Below, in pieces: positions 28,543 through 37,115 of a DNA stretch of 64,000 bases. Position numbers and translations under genes: made by a program. The DNA is taken from NCBI GenBank assembly GCA_013791905.1, contig VMSX01000010.1, positions 62,001-126,000 of the forward strand, written 5' to 3'. Within the stretch, counting starts at the first letter, position 1, and each line of letters starts with the position of its first letter. Below the pieces are notes generated by a model, which was given only the letters and a program-made list of their open reading frames with translations, was not told the DNA's origin and searched no databases. The stretch is from Rhodocyclaceae bacterium (lineage in GTDB: Bacteria > Pseudomonadota > Gammaproteobacteria > Burkholderiales > Rhodocyclaceae).

Positions 28543-28950
28543 CTAAGTGGGCGGCAGCGCCTTCGGCACGGACGATTCGTCAGAATTCCCGGTCATGAGC
28601 TGTTTGAGCCCGACATAAGGCAGTGGTTCGCCTTCGGGAGCGGGTACGCTAGCGTCGGGTGCCGCACGCTCCATCATGACGATCTTTTCCTCAAGGCTGC
28701 GCTGCGTCTTTTCCAGTTCCTCAATGCGGCCCTGCTGGCGCATGATGGTCCATTGCCGACGGATCGTCGCCGGGGTCGAGACCAGCGAGGTAATCAAGCC
28801 GCCGAGCGCCAGGGAGAGCAACAGCACCATGGCCAGCGAACTGTCGAAAGTCCACACCAGAAAGTCGACGGTGACCGGCGCGGTGTTCTGCAAGGCGAAC
28901 ATGACTCCGACAACGGAAAACAGTATCGCGACGATGGTGAGCAATTGCAT
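28543..28950 (-). CDS. LapA (DUF1049) domain membrane protein
   Basis: Inner-membrane protein of 135 residues of the lipopolysaccharide assembly protein A domain family. Two helices (LLTIVAILFSVVGVMFALQ and LAMVLLLSLALGGLITSL) surround APVTVDFLVWTFDSS, the typical LapA hairpin. A coiled coil (RIEELEKTQRSLEEKIVMMER) follows. ATG 28950 is chosen over an ATG at 29064, which would add 38 residues with no family match. Function by analogy only. Confidence 0.8.
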   Translation of the reverse strand: MQLLTIVAILFSVVGVMFALQNTAPVTVDFLVWTFDSSLAMVLLLSLALGGLITSLVSTPATIRRQWTIMRQQGRIEELEKTQRSLEEKIVMMERAAPDASVPAPEGEPLPYVGLKQLMTGNSDESSVPKALPPT

Positions 28951-29111
28951 GGCGTTCCCTTTCCCGGGCTCAGGCTGAAACAGTGTTGTAGTGGGAGGAT
29001 AGCAAAGTGTGGAGCGCAAGAGGGGCACAATGGGCTGCAGGAAGCTTCCCGCTGTTGCGGTCATTCAACGTTTCCATGGTTGCAGTTTTCATTCCCTTGC
29101 CGTGGCCGCAG

Positions 29112-29159
29112 AAAGTCGGCGTGACCGAAGGAAATCCCCGTGGGACTGGCAGCACGGCG
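29112..29159. repeat. R1 repeat, long form, upstream of queF
   Basis: GTCGGCGTGACCGAAGGAAA (29115-29134) continues to TCCCC-GTGGGACTGGCAGCACGGCG. It aligns with 25541-25590. A TATAAT hexamer follows directly at 29163-29168 and may serve as the queF -10. Confidence 0.6.
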
Positions 29160-29199
29160 AACTATAATGTCATCCTTTTTTCGTCAGGCTCCGCAACCC

Positions 29200-29619
29200 A
29201 TGCCCAGCACGCCCGTCAAAACGCTCGACACCTTTGCCAACCCGGCTCCGCAACGGGATTACCAGATCCACATGGAAATCCCGGAATTCACCTGCCTGTG
29301 CCCGAAAACCGGCCAGCCGGATTTCGCGGTGCTGACACTCGACTATGTGCCGGACAAGCTTTGCGTCGAACTCAAGAGTTTGAAGCTCTACATCTGGAGC
29401 TTCCGCGACGAAGGGCATTTTCACGAGGACGTGACCAACCGCATTCTCGGCGATCTGGCTAAGACACTTAAACCCAGGTTCATGCGCCTGACCGCGCGTT
29501 TCTTCGTGCGCGGCGGCATTTTCACCAATGTCGTCGCCGAGCACCGCAAAAAGGGCTGGCAGCCCGCCGCGCCGGTCGAACTGGCGAGTTTCCCGTCACA
29601 ATCGAATACCCGCGGCTGA
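29200..29619 (+). CDS. queF: NADPH-dependent 7-cyano-7-deazaguanine reductase
   Basis: Converts preQ0 to preQ1 in queuosine biosynthesis. It has 139 residues, the short type I form. The catalytic Cys lies in [15 protein letters not shown] (about residue 34) with the nearby Asp, and the QueF motif [13 protein letters not shown] follows. ATG 29200 ([12 protein letters not shown]) gives the usual N-terminus. In-frame ATGs at 29140 and 29167 would add unlike sequence, and the 29167 one overlaps a TATAAT box. dapC follows 12 bp later. Confidence 0.92.
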   Translation: MPSTPVKTLDTFANPAPQRDYQIHMEIPEFTCLCPKTGQPDFAVLTLDYVPDKLCVELKSLKLYIWSFRDEGHFHEDVTNRILGDLAKTLKPRFMRLTARFFVRGGIFTNVVAEHRKKGWQPAAPVELASFPSQSNTRG

Positions 29620-29631
29620 TCTTTTCCTGCC

Positions 29632-30846
29632 ATGAACCCCAACCTCGACAAGCTGCATCCCTATCCCTTCGAGCGGCTGCGCGAACTGTTCGCCGACACA
29701 GGTAAGGGAAATGAGCCACCCGCCGGGTTGCAAGAAATCAAGCTGCATATCGGCGAGCCGCAGCATCCCACGCCGCAATTCATCAAGGATGCGCTCACGG
29801 CCAATTTCGGGGGGCTCGCCAACTACCCGACCACCAATGGCTCCGACGATCTGCGCCAGTCCATCGCCGACTGGATCGGTCGGCGCTATGGCATTCCCGC
29901 ACCGGACAGCGTGACGCAAGTCCTGCCGGTGACCGGCTCGCGCGAGGCGCTGTTTGCCATCGCCCAGGCGGTGATCGAAGCCAAACACACCAAGCCGGTC
30001 GTCATCTCGCCGAACCCCTTCTACCAGATCTACGAAGGCGCGGCGCTGCTGGCCGGCGCCCGGCCGTTTTTCATGAATACCACGCCGGAAAATGGTTTCC
30101 GCATGGACTGGGCGCGTGTGCCGGAAGAAATCTGGCAGGACTGCCAGCTGGTCTATGTCTGCTCGCCCGGCAACCCCACCGGCCGCGTGATGACGCTCGA
30201 CGAGTGGCAGACCCTGTTCGAGCTGGCCGATCACCACAACTTCGTCATCGCCGCCGACGAGTGTTATTCCGAGATTTATTTTGACGAGCAGAATCCGCCA
30301 CTGGGCGGCCTGCAGGCTGCCCACCGGCTGGGACGCACCGATTACCGCAACCTGCTGATGTTTTCCAGCCTGTCGAAGCGCTCGAACGTGCCGGGCATGC
30401 GCTCGGGCTTTGTCGCTGGCGATGCCGCCATCCTCAAGAAGTTCTGGCTCTATCGCACCTATCAGGGCTGCGCCATGAGCCCGCCGATCCAGGCGGCCAG
30501 CGCGGCGGCCTGGCGCGACGAAGCGCATGTGCGCGACAACCGCAGCCTGTATGTCGAGAAGTTCCGCCAGGTCACGCCGCTCATTGCGCAGCATCTTGCC
30601 ACCGAAAAACCCGACGCCGGTTTCTATCTGTGGGCCTCGGTCGCGGCGACCGGGCTATCCGACACCGAGTTCGCCCGCGAACTGCGCCGCCAATATAATG
30701 TGACCGTCCTGCCCGGCAGCTATCTGGCGCGCGATGCGGCAGGTGCGAATCCCGGCCGCGATTTCATCCGCATCGCGCTCGTCGCCGGCGTCGAAGAATG
30801 CCTTGCCGCAGCACGGCGCATTGATGCCTTCTGCCAGTCGCTTTAA
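29632..30846 (+). CDS. dapC: Succinyldiaminopimelate transaminase
   Basis: PLP-dependent class I/II aminotransferase of 404 residues in the succinylase branch of lysine and meso-diaminopimelate synthesis. It makes N-succinyl-LL-diaminopimelate from the 6-oxo precursor. Visible motifs are VCSPGNPTGRVM, AADECYSEIYFDE, and the PLP lysine in FSSLSKRSNVPGMRSGF (about residue 250). It is followed 31 bp later by dapD, which supplies its substrate. Confidence 0.93.
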   Translation: MNPNLDKLHPYPFERLRELFADTGKGNEPPAGLQEIKLHIGEPQHPTPQFIKDALTANFGGLANYPTTNGSDDLRQSIADWIGRRYGIPAPDSVTQVLPVTGSREALFAIAQAVIEAKHTKPVVISPNPFYQIYEGAALLAGARPFFMNTTPENGFRMDWARVPEEIWQDCQLVYVCSPGNPTGRVMTLDEWQTLFELADHHNFVIAADECYSEIYFDEQNPPLGGLQAAHRLGRTDYRNLLMFSSLSKRSNVPGMRSGFVAGDAAILKKFWLYRTYQGCAMSPPIQAASAAAWRDEAHVRDNRSLYVEKFRQVTPLIAQHLATEKPDAGFYLWASVAATGLSDTEFARELRRQYNVTVLPGSYLARDAAGANPGRDFIRIALVAGVEECLAAARRIDAFCQSL

Positions 30847-30877
30847 CCCAACTTAAAACAATCAAGAGGAAACCGTC

Positions 30878-31696
30878 ATGTCCGAAATGCAAACACTCAT
30901 CGAGCAGGCCTGGGAAGACCGCGCCAACCTGAAACCCGGCGCCGCACCCGCCCGCGTCGGCGAAGCGGTCGAGCACGTCCTTGCCGAACTCGACAAGGGC
31001 GCCCTGCGCGTTGCCGAGAAAATCGACGGCCAGTGGGTCACCCACCAGTGGATCAAGAAGGCGGTGCTGCTGTCCTTCCGGCTGGAAGACAACGTGATGA
31101 TGGATGGCGGCGCCATGCGCTATTTCGACAAGGTGCCGACCAAGTTCGCCAAATACGATACGCATGACTTCCAGAAGGGCGGCTTTCGCATCGTGCCGGG
31201 CGCCGTGGTGCGCCGCGGCTCCTTCATCGGCAACAACGCGGTGGTGCTGCCCAGTTTCATCAACATCGGCGCCTATGTCGGCGAAGGCACGATGGTCGAC
31301 ACCTGGGTCACCGTCGGCTCCTGCGCGCAGATCGGCAAGCACGTGCATCTCTCCGGCGGCGTCGGCATCGGTGGCGTGCTCGAACCGCTGCAGGCCAACC
31401 CGACCATCATCGGCGACAACTGCTTCATCGGTGCGCGTTCCGAGGTGGTCGAAGGCGTCATCGTCGAAGACAACTGCGTCATCTCGATGGGCGTGTTCAT
31501 CGGCCAGAGCACCAAGATCTACGACCGTGCCAGCGGCGAAGTGATTTATGGACGCGTCCCCGAAGGCTCAGTCGTCGTCAGCGGCAGCCTGCCATCGAAG
31601 GATGGCAAGTACAACCTCTACTGCGCGGTGATCGTCAAGAAGGTCGATGCCCAGACCCGCTCCAAGACCAGCATCAACGAACTGCTGCGCGACTGA
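30878..31696 (+). CDS. dapD: Tetrahydrodipicolinate N-succinyltransferase
   Basis: Trimeric acyltransferase of 272 residues that succinylates tetrahydrodipicolinate with succinyl-CoA. The C-terminal two-thirds are a left-handed beta helix with hexapeptide repeats (for example [22 protein letters not shown] and [20 protein letters not shown]). The [17 protein letters not shown] block is specific to DapD. An AGAGGAAA ribosome site precedes ATG 30878. Confidence 0.95.
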   Translation: MSEMQTLIEQAWEDRANLKPGAAPARVGEAVEHVLAELDKGALRVAEKIDGQWVTHQWIKKAVLLSFRLEDNVMMDGGAMRYFDKVPTKFAKYDTHDFQKGGFRIVPGAVVRRGSFIGNNAVVLPSFINIGAYVGEGTMVDTWVTVGSCAQIGKHVHLSGGVGIGGVLEPLQANPTIIGDNCFIGARSEVVEGVIVEDNCVISMGVFIGQSTKIYDRASGEVIYGRVPEGSVVVSGSLPSKDGKYNLYCAVIVKKVDAQTRSKTSINELLRD

Positions 31697-31850
31697 TGGC
31701 CCCCTTCCCCCCATCCCCCTTCCCGCGGAAGGGGGTGACTGTGGCTCGCTACGCTCGTCGGTTACGGGGTGCACTGGGCGAGCATACGCACGGGTTGCGC
31801 CTGCAGCGCGTGACGTCCCGGCTTGGGGCGGCCCGGCGCCGGGACTGCAT
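31697..31850. repeat. R3 composite repeat between dapD and pilU
   Basis: On the minus strand this copy reads CCGGGCCGCCCCAAG, CACGCGCTGCAGGCGCAACC, GTGCACCCCGTAACC, GAGCGTAGCGAG, CACAGTCACCCCC and a CTTCCGCGGGAAGG hairpin, matching 25680-25834 and 8380-8515. It fills most of the 187-bp gap between dapD and pilU. An open frame runs through it, but no protein similarity was seen there. Confidence 0.7.
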
Positions 31851-31883
31851 TGTGACTGTTGGCCGCCAGGAGACATAACGATC

Positions 31884-33053
31884 ATGGGTGCAATGCAAAG
31901 ACTCTTCCAGTTGATGGCCGACAAGAAGGCTTCGGACATCTTTGTTTCTGTAGACGCGCCCATCAACATCAAGATCAACGGTGTGGCCATGCCGGTCAAC
32001 CAGCAGATCATGGATGCGGCAACCATCATGGGGCTGCTGCAGGAAATTCTCAACGAGCACCAATTGCTCGAGTTCGAGGAAACGCTTGAGCTCAATACCG
32101 GTTTCGCGCTGGCCGGCGTCGGCAACTTCCGCATCTCGGTGATGCGCCAGAAAGGCACCCCGGCCTTCGTCGTGCGCTACATCCCGACGGAAATACCGCG
32201 GCTGTCGGCACTCAACATGCCGCCGGTGCTGGCCGACATCATCATGGAAAAGCGCGGCCTGGTGTTGATGGTTGGCGCCACGGGTTCGGGCAAGACGACC
32301 ACGCTCACCGCCATGCTGGATCATCGCAACGAACTCAACACCGGCCACATCCTGACACTCGAAGAGCCAATCGAATTCGTCTTCAAGAACAAGAAGTCCA
32401 TCGTCAACCAACGCGAAATCGGTGCGGATACGCGCGACTTCCAACTCGCCTTGAAAAATGCGATGCGGCAGGCCCCGGACTGCATCTTCATCGGTGAAAT
32501 CCGCGACAAGGAAACGATGACCCAGGCCATCGCCTACGCGCAAACCGGCCATCTCTGCCTCGCCACGCTGCACGCCAACAACAGCTATCACTCGATGAGT
32601 CGCATCATCAGTTTTTATCCGCTGGAAAACCGCCCCGCACTGCTGGCCGACTTGTCGGTGACGCTGAAGTGCATCATTTCCCAGCGCCTGGTGAAAAAAC
32701 CCGACGGCACCCGCACCCCCGCCGCCGAGGTGATGCTCAATTCGCGCTATGTGAGCGAACTGATCGAGAAAGGTGATCTCAGCGGCATCAAGGAAGCGAT
32801 GGAGCAAAGCCTCTCGCCCGGGGCGATCACCTTCGAGCAATCGCTGCATGCGCTCTTCAAGTCCGGCACCATCACGCTGGAAGAGGCGCTCGGCAACGCC
32901 GATTCGGCCAACAACCTGCACTGGCTGATCAACAACGCCATGGCCGACAGAAAACCGGGCGACCGGCCGTTCGAGACCGCACCCGCCAACGCCGAATCCA
33001 GCACCTCGGAAAGCGGCGCAAGCTTCTCCAAATTCACGATGAAAATGGAATAA
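31884..33053 (+). CDS. pilU: Type IV pilus retraction ATPase PilU-like
   Basis: Hexameric secretion-type ATPase of 389 residues that powers or assists pilus retraction. An N-terminal PAS-like domain (KKASDIFVSVDAPINIKING) precedes Walker A GATGSGKTTT (about residue 132), the Asp box, Walker B CIFIGEIRDKETM and the His box TLHANNSYHS. The length and C-terminal extension fit PilU rather than PilT (about 345). An upstream ATG at 31647 is rejected because it reads through a repeat and the dapD end. ATG 31884 has CAGGAGA 11 nt upstream. Its position inside the dap cluster is unusual. Confidence 0.88.
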   Translation: MGAMQRLFQLMADKKASDIFVSVDAPINIKINGVAMPVNQQIMDAATIMGLLQEILNEHQLLEFEETLELNTGFALAGVGNFRISVMRQKGTPAFVVRYIPTEIPRLSALNMPPVLADIIMEKRGLVLMVGATGSGKTTTLTAMLDHRNELNTGHILTLEEPIEFVFKNKKSIVNQREIGADTRDFQLALKNAMRQAPDCIFIGEIRDKETMTQAIAYAQTGHLCLATLHANNSYHSMSRIISFYPLENRPALLADLSVTLKCIISQRLVKKPDGTRTPAAEVMLNSRYVSELIEKGDLSGIKEAMEQSLSPGAITFEQSLHALFKSGTITLEEALGNADSANNLHWLINNAMADRKPGDRPFETAPANAESSTSESGASFSKFTMKME

Positions 33054-33056
33054 CAG

Positions 33057-34226
33057 ATGCGCAACGCCGTCCCACCAGCGCCGACTTTTACGGCCACCCT
33101 GGACTTAGCCAAAGCCCTCATCGAACGCCGCTCGATCACCACCGAGGATGCCGGCTGCCTCGACCTTATCGCCGCGCGCCTCGCGCCGCTCGGTTTCGTC
33201 TGCGAACGCATCGACAGCACCGGCCCAACCGGCCACGTCTGCAATCTGTGGGCGCGGCGCGGCACCACGCAACCACTGGTTGTCTTCGCCGGCCACATCG
33301 ATGTCGTGCCGCCGGGACCGGAAGACAAATGGCAGAGCGACCCCTTCGTGCCCACCGAACGCGACGGCATGCTCTATGGCCGGGGCGCGGCCGACATGAA
33401 AACCTCGGTAGCCGCTGCCGTGGTGGCTGCCGAACAGTTGCTCGCCAGCCTGCCCGAGCCCAATGGCTCGCTGGCCTTCCTGCTCACCTCGGACGAAGAA
33501 GGCGATGCCACCGACGGCACCGTCAAGGTGGTCGAGGCGCTCAAGGCGCGCGGCGTGACGCTTGACTGCTGCATCGTCGGCGAGCCCACCTCGGTCAATC
33601 GGCAGGGCGACATGATGAAGAACGGCCGGCGCGGTTCGCTGTCAGGCAAACTCATCGTCAAGGGGATTCAGGGCCACGTCGCCTATCCCGAGAAGGTGAA
33701 GAATCCCATCCACCTCGCCGCCCCCGCGCTGGCCGAAATTGCCGCCTCGCGCTGGGACGACGGCAACGAATTCTTTCCGCCCACCAGCTTCCAGATCTCG
33801 AACATCCACGCCGGCACTGGCGTCACCAACGTCGTACCGGGCACGCTCGAGGTGCTGTTCAACTTCCGTTTTTCCACCGCCAGTACGGCCGAGGGTCTGC
33901 AAAACCGCGTGCATGAGATTCTCGACCGGCATCAGCTCGAATACGACCTCGCCTGGCTGCTCGGTGGCCGTCCCTTCCTCACCACGCCCGGGCGCCTGGT
34001 CACGGCACTCACCGCCGCCATCCAGGCCGAAACCGGCATCACCCCCGAACTCTCGACCACCGGCGGCACCTCCGATGGCCGCTTCATCGCCGACATCTGC
34101 CCCGAAGTCGTCGAATTCGGTCCGGTCAATGCCACCATCCACAAGATCGACGAATGCGTCGCGCTCGCCGACATCGAGCCGCTGACGCGCATCTACGCCG
34201 CCACTTTCCGCAAACTACTGGGCTGA
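33057..34226 (+). CDS. dapE: Succinyl-diaminopimelate desuccinylase with repeat-derived N-terminus
   Basis: Zinc-dependent M20 hydrolase of 389 residues that removes succinate to give LL-diaminopimelate. Metal-site motifs are visible: [34 protein letters not shown], and the late NATIHKIDE. Its first residues, [11 protein letters not shown], are encoded by an R1 repeat at 33063-33088. The usual start ([11 protein letters not shown]) comes only after it, with no ATG, GTG or TTG between, so the extension is probably translated. The start is three bases past the pilU stop and has no clear ribosome site, suggesting coupling. Confidence 0.92.
   Translation: MRNAVPPAPTFTATLDLAKALIERRSITTEDAGCLDLIAARLAPLGFVCERIDSTGPTGHVCNLWARRGTTQPLVVFAGHIDVVPPGPEDKWQSDPFVPTERDGMLYGRGAADMKTSVAAAVVAAEQLLASLPEPNGSLAFLLTSDEEGDATDGTVKVVEALKARGVTLDCCIVGEPTSVNRQGDMMKNGRRGSLSGKLIVKGIQGHVAYPEKVKNPIHLAAPALAEIAASRWDDGNEFFPPTSFQISNIHAGTGVTNVVPGTLEVLFNFRFSTASTAEGLQNRVHEILDRHQLEYDLAWLLGGRPFLTTPGRLVTALTAAIQAETGITPELSTTGGTSDGRFIADICPEVVEFGPVNATIHKIDECVALADIEPLTRIYAATFRKLLG
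33063..33088. repeat. R1 repeat forming the dapE N-terminus
   Basis: AACGCCGTCCCACCAGCGCC (33063-33082) then GACTTTTA matches the R1 consensus with one change. Read in the dapE frame it gives NAVPPAPTF, the same peptide encoded by the copy in the first hybrid kinase (NAVSPAPTF). Confidence 0.75.
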
Positions 34227-34251
34227 ACGCCGTTCCGCCAGCGCCGACTTT
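34226..34251. repeat. R1 repeat between dapE and prmB
   Basis: AACGCCGTTCCGCCAGCGCC (34226-34245) then GACTTTTA overlaps the last base of dapE and ends four bases before prmB. It leaves no room for a normal Shine-Dalgarno site upstream of prmB. Confidence 0.75.
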
Positions 34252-34255
34252 TACC

Positions 34256-35149
34256 ATGACCGATTCCCTGCTCGACGACCTCATCACCGTGCGCGACTGG
34301 CTGCGCTGGGGCACCAGCCGCTTCCACGAAGCCAAGCTGTTTTTCGGCCACGGCTGCGACAACGCCCACGACGAGGCGGCTTGGCTGGTGCTCGCCGCCT
34401 TGCACCTGCCGCCCGACCACCTCGCTCCGTATCTGGACGCCCGCCTCGCGCGCCAGGAACGCCTCGCGGTGCTTGAACTGCTGCAGCAACGCATTGCCCG
34501 CCGCGTACCTGCCGCCTATCTCACGCACGAAGCCTGGCAGGCCGGCCTGCGCTTTTATGTCGATGAACGCGTACTGATCCCCCGCTCGTATTTCGCCGAC
34601 CTGCTGGTCGACGGCTTCGCGCCCTGGATCGATGACCCCGACGCGATTGGCAGCGCCCTGGATCTATGCACCGGCTCGGGCTGCCTCGCCATCCTGATGG
34701 CGCACGCATTCCCCAACGCGAAGATCGATGCGGCCGACATTTCAGATGCAGCGCTGGCGGTCGCCAAACGCAACGTCACCGATTACGGCCTGCAAAAACG
34801 CGTCAAGCTGGTACAGGGCGACCTGTTCGCCGGGCTCGGCAAACGCCGCTACAACTTCATCCTGAGCAACCCGCCCTACGTCACCGCGCAGGCCATGCGC
34901 GATCTGCCGCCAGAATATCGCCACGAACCGCAAAATGCGCTGGCTGCCGGCCACGACGGCCTCGACATCGTGCGGCGCATACTGGCCGATGCCGCAAAAC
35001 ACCTCAAGCCCAGCGGCATGTTAGCCGTGGAGGTCGGTCACAACAAGGAAATCGTCGAGGCCGCCTTCCCGGAACTTCCGCTCATCTGGCTCGACACCCC
35101 GAGCGGCGAAGGCAAGCTGTTCATGCTGCGCCGCGAAGATTTTGCCTGA
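34256..35149 (+). CDS. prmB: 50S ribosomal protein L3 N5-glutamine methyltransferase
   Basis: SAM-dependent methyltransferase of 297 residues that modifies a glutamine of ribosomal protein L3. The SAM-binding motif is ALDLCTGSGCLAI (about residue 138). The catalytic FILSNPPYVTAQAM motif is near 204, with NPPY typical of glutamine N-methyltransferases. The N-terminus DDLITVRDWLRWGTSRF distinguishes PrmB from PrmC. ATG 34256 is chosen; the frame extends upstream to 34154 inside dapE. An R1 repeat occupies the 5-prime leader. Confidence 0.9.
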   Translation: MTDSLLDDLITVRDWLRWGTSRFHEAKLFFGHGCDNAHDEAAWLVLAALHLPPDHLAPYLDARLARQERLAVLELLQQRIARRVPAAYLTHEAWQAGLRFYVDERVLIPRSYFADLLVDGFAPWIDDPDAIGSALDLCTGSGCLAILMAHAFPNAKIDAADISDAALAVAKRNVTDYGLQKRVKLVQGDLFAGLGKRRYNFILSNPPYVTAQAMRDLPPEYRHEPQNALAAGHDGLDIVRRILADAAKHLKPSGMLAVEVGHNKEIVEAAFPELPLIWLDTPSGEGKLFMLRREDFA

Positions 35150-35233
35150 GGCGTCGCCCACCCTGGCGGCACCCTGACCATCGTCGTACCCGCTGCAGAG
35201 CTCGCCATCCTGCCAGCGCCGACATTCAGATCA

Positions 35234-35545
35234 TCAATACTCGCCAATCACCTTATCGATGGCGGGCTTGATCTTTGCCCTGTCTGGCATGCTTAACATC
35301 CCCACCGGCTGTTTCAGCCGCGCAACGTCTATGGCAAATATCTCGTCGGCGGACAACACGAATGCCCCCATGCCGGGCACCTCGACCAGAGGCGCCATGA
35401 TCTCGACCGGTTGCGCATTCGCACGCAAAGGAATGACCACACAAGCGCCCGTCCGGCTGGTGATATGGTCATTCTGCACGGCAAGCAGAAACGGAATCGA
35501 CGCCTGCTTCACGCCCGGATTGGGGTAGATGTGATATTGAGACAA
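35234..35545 (-). CDS. ccdB: CcdB-like type II toxin
   Basis: Toxin of 103 residues of the CcdB family (gyrase poison in plasmid F). The fold-defining stretches are FLLAVQNDHITSRTGACVVIPL and MAPLVEVPGMGAFVLSADEIFAID. It lies 3 bp downstream of the antitoxin gene in the same direction. The C-terminus is KVIGEY and lacks the Trp-Gly-Ile tail that F-plasmid CcdB needs to poison GyrA. Activity or target may therefore differ, or it may be an attenuated chromosomal copy. Confidence 0.85.
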   Translation of the reverse strand: MSQYHIYPNPGVKQASIPFLLAVQNDHITSRTGACVVIPLRANAQPVEIMAPLVEVPGMGAFVLSADEIFAIDVARLKQPVGMLSMPDRAKIKPAIDKVIGEY

Positions 35546-35548
35546 GCG

Positions 35549-35800
35549 CTAAACTCGCTCGAACTCTTCGCCAGCAAGCCCGGTGGCAGCAATATCGCGT
35601 CCATGGGCAGACAATGCGGACGCGTTACGCTCCGCCCATGCGCGGCTCTCCAACTCTTCAAGCATGCGGGCAAAAAACTGCTCGGCTTGTGCTGATAAAT
35701 TGATGTTCTGCTTAAAGGGTTCAAGCCGATCAAGCAGACTCTGATTTATCGACAAGGACAGACGGCCCTTCTTGGCAGCGGAATCGACAGTATCCAACAT
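35549..35800 (-). CDS. ccdA: CcdA-like antitoxin
   Basis: Antitoxin of 83 residues: an N-terminal DNA-binding part (KKGRLSLSINQSLLDRLEPFK) and an acidic/amphipathic C-terminus (EELESRAWAERNASALS) that would bind the toxin. ATG 35800 follows an AGGAGAC ribosome site; an upstream ATG at 35848 is rejected. The gene is AT-richer than its neighbours, hinting at horizontal origin. Confidence 0.85.
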   Translation of the reverse strand: MLDTVDSAAKKGRLSLSINQSLLDRLEPFKQNINLSAQAEQFFARMLEELESRAWAERNASALSAHGRDIAATGLAGEEFERV

Positions 35801-35811
35801 GGCAGGTCTCC

Positions 35812-35831
35812 TGCGTATGTATATGCGTATG
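35812..35831. promoter_or_regulatory. Possible CcdAB operator
   Basis: Direct repeats TGCGTATG at 35812-35819 and 35824-35831 are spaced 12 bp start to start, just upstream of the ccdA ribosome site in an AT-rich stretch. This position and layout suit autoregulation by the toxin-antitoxin complex. Confidence 0.4.
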
Positions 35832-35863
35832 ATCGTACTCGCATGCACACCCTATGTCTATCG

Positions 35864-36676
35864 CTAAAACCCCTCGTCCGGCCGTAGAAAACGCCACTGC
35901 CCCAGCGGCAGGTCGCCCAGCATCACGCGGCCGATGCGTACCCGCTTCAAGCCCGTGACACGCAGGCCCACCAGTTCGCACATGCGGCGAATCTGGCGTT
36001 TCTTGCCCTCCTTCAGGATGAAGCGCAGCTGGTCTTCGTTCTGCCAGCTCACCTTGGCCGGGCGCAAGGGCTTGTCATCGAGCGACAGGCCATGATTCAA
36101 CAAGGCCAGCCCCTTATCATCGAGCCGACCCTCGACGCGCACCAGATATTCCTTCTCGATGTCGCTGTCGGCACCGATCAACTGGCGCGCGACGCGGCCA
36201 TCCTGCGTCAGCACCAGCAATCCCGTCGAATCGATGTCGAGCCGGCCGGCGGGCGCCAGGCCCTTCAGGCAGCCGGGGTGAAAGCGCTGCGGATCGCCGG
36301 CCATCTGGCCATCAGGGACGACCAATACGATGGCCGGCTGATGGCCATCTTCGGCCTGACCGGACACATAGCCGATCGGCTTGTGCACCAAAATCGTCGC
36401 CTGCCGCGCCTGTTCGGCGCGCGCCGCCGTCGCCAGGGTGATCTCGGCGTCCATGGCGGCGCGCGTGCCGAGTTGCGTCACCTGTTCGCCATTGACATAC
36501 ACCAGCCCGCGCTCAATGTAGGCATCGGCCTCGCGCCGAGAGCACAGGCCACGCTCGGCCATCAATTTCGAGATGCGCACGCCGCTCGGCGCTTCTGGTT
36601 TGACCGGTGCGGTATCAGCCGCGGCAACGCGCCGCACAACACGGATTTTCGCTCGGGGAGTTGGGCTATCGTTCAT
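35864..36676 (-). CDS. RsuA/RluB/RluF-family pseudouridine synthase
   Basis: rRNA (or tRNA) pseudouridine synthase of 270 residues. An N-terminal S4 RNA-binding domain ([30 protein letters not shown], about residues 32-62) is followed by the catalytic domain with the active-site Asp in [21 protein letters not shown] (about 148). The [25 protein letters not shown] block is typical. The RluF subgroup is likely, but the exact target base cannot be told. The first 30 residues are a basic low-complexity extension. Confidence 0.88.
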   Translation of the reverse strand: MNDSPTPRAKIRVVRRVAAADTAPVKPEAPSGVRISKLMAERGLCSRREADAYIERGLVYVNGEQVTQLGTRAAMDAEITLATAARAEQARQATILVHKPIGYVSGQAEDGHQPAIVLVVPDGQMAGDPQRFHPGCLKGLAPAGRLDIDSTGLLVLTQDGRVARQLIGADSDIEKEYLVRVEGRLDDKGLALLNHGLSLDDKPLRPAKVSWQNEDQLRFILKEGKKRQIRRMCELVGLRVTGLKRVRIGRVMLGDLPLGQWRFLRPDEGF

Positions 36677-36699
36677 GGTCGCGCATTAAGGAAACAACC

Positions 36700-36772
36700 G
36701 CTGTAGGAGGCCCGCTGGCGGGCCAAACGATCCTTTGCGCCAATCGGCCTGCCAGCGGGCCTCCTAGCGTCG
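36700..36772. repeat. Inverted REP pair (BIME-like)
   Basis: CTGTAGGAGGCCCGCTGGCG (from 36702) forms a GGCCCGCTGGCGGGCC hairpin. An inverted partner, GGCCTGCCAGCGGGCCTCCTAG, lies at about 36746-36767. A GTAGGAG head and two opposed hairpins are the layout of REP/BIME elements seen in many proteobacteria. Confidence 0.75.
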
Positions 36773-36778
36773 GGGCAC

Positions 36779-36818
36779 AAAGTTTCATGATTCGTGGTGG
36801 CGTAGCGCCATGATCGAG
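36779..36818. repeat. R4 repeat
   Basis: AAAGTTTCATGATTCGTGGT then GGCGTAGCGCCATGATCGAG. The reverse complement matches 42889-42924 inside the first hybrid kinase gene (CATGG-GCT, CCACCACG, ATCATGAAA, TTT). A related copy is at 8523-8556. Confidence 0.55.
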
Positions 36819-36833
36819 ATGTGCGCATACTGC

Positions 36834-37115
36834 TCACCCAAAAAGCTCGCTGTGCGAGCCAAGACGAACCAAGGTCAGCTTGTCGTCTCCCTCTTTCCTG
36901 TAGATCAACAGCAGGTCAGGTTTGATATGGCATTCGCGGCAGTCTGCCCATTCGCCGGTCAGCCCGTGGTCGCGGCAACTGGCAGCCAACGGCCGATCGA
37001 GCACCAACATGTCAATAACCGGCCTCAAATCGGTGTCGAGCGTCGCTCTATGCCGCCCTTTGCTTTCGCGTTTGAAGTCGCGCTTGAATAAGCCAGGCGC
37101 ATCAATTGTCCGCAT
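36834..37115 (-). CDS. yafQ: YafQ-like mRNA-interferase toxin
   Basis: RelE-superfamily toxin of 93 residues, YafQ branch. The residues that matter in E. coli YafQ are in matching positions: His50 (RDHGLTG), His63 (ECHIKPD), Asp67, and the final His/Phe (GSHSELF, His88 and Phe92 here). It would cleave mRNA on the ribosome. It overlaps the antitoxin gene by 14 bases, so the two are coupled. The catalytic set appears intact. Confidence 0.9.
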   Translation of the reverse strand: MRTIDAPGLFKRDFKRESKGRHRATLDTDLRPVIDMLVLDRPLAASCRDHGLTGEWADCRECHIKPDLLLIYRKEGDDKLTLVRLGSHSELFG

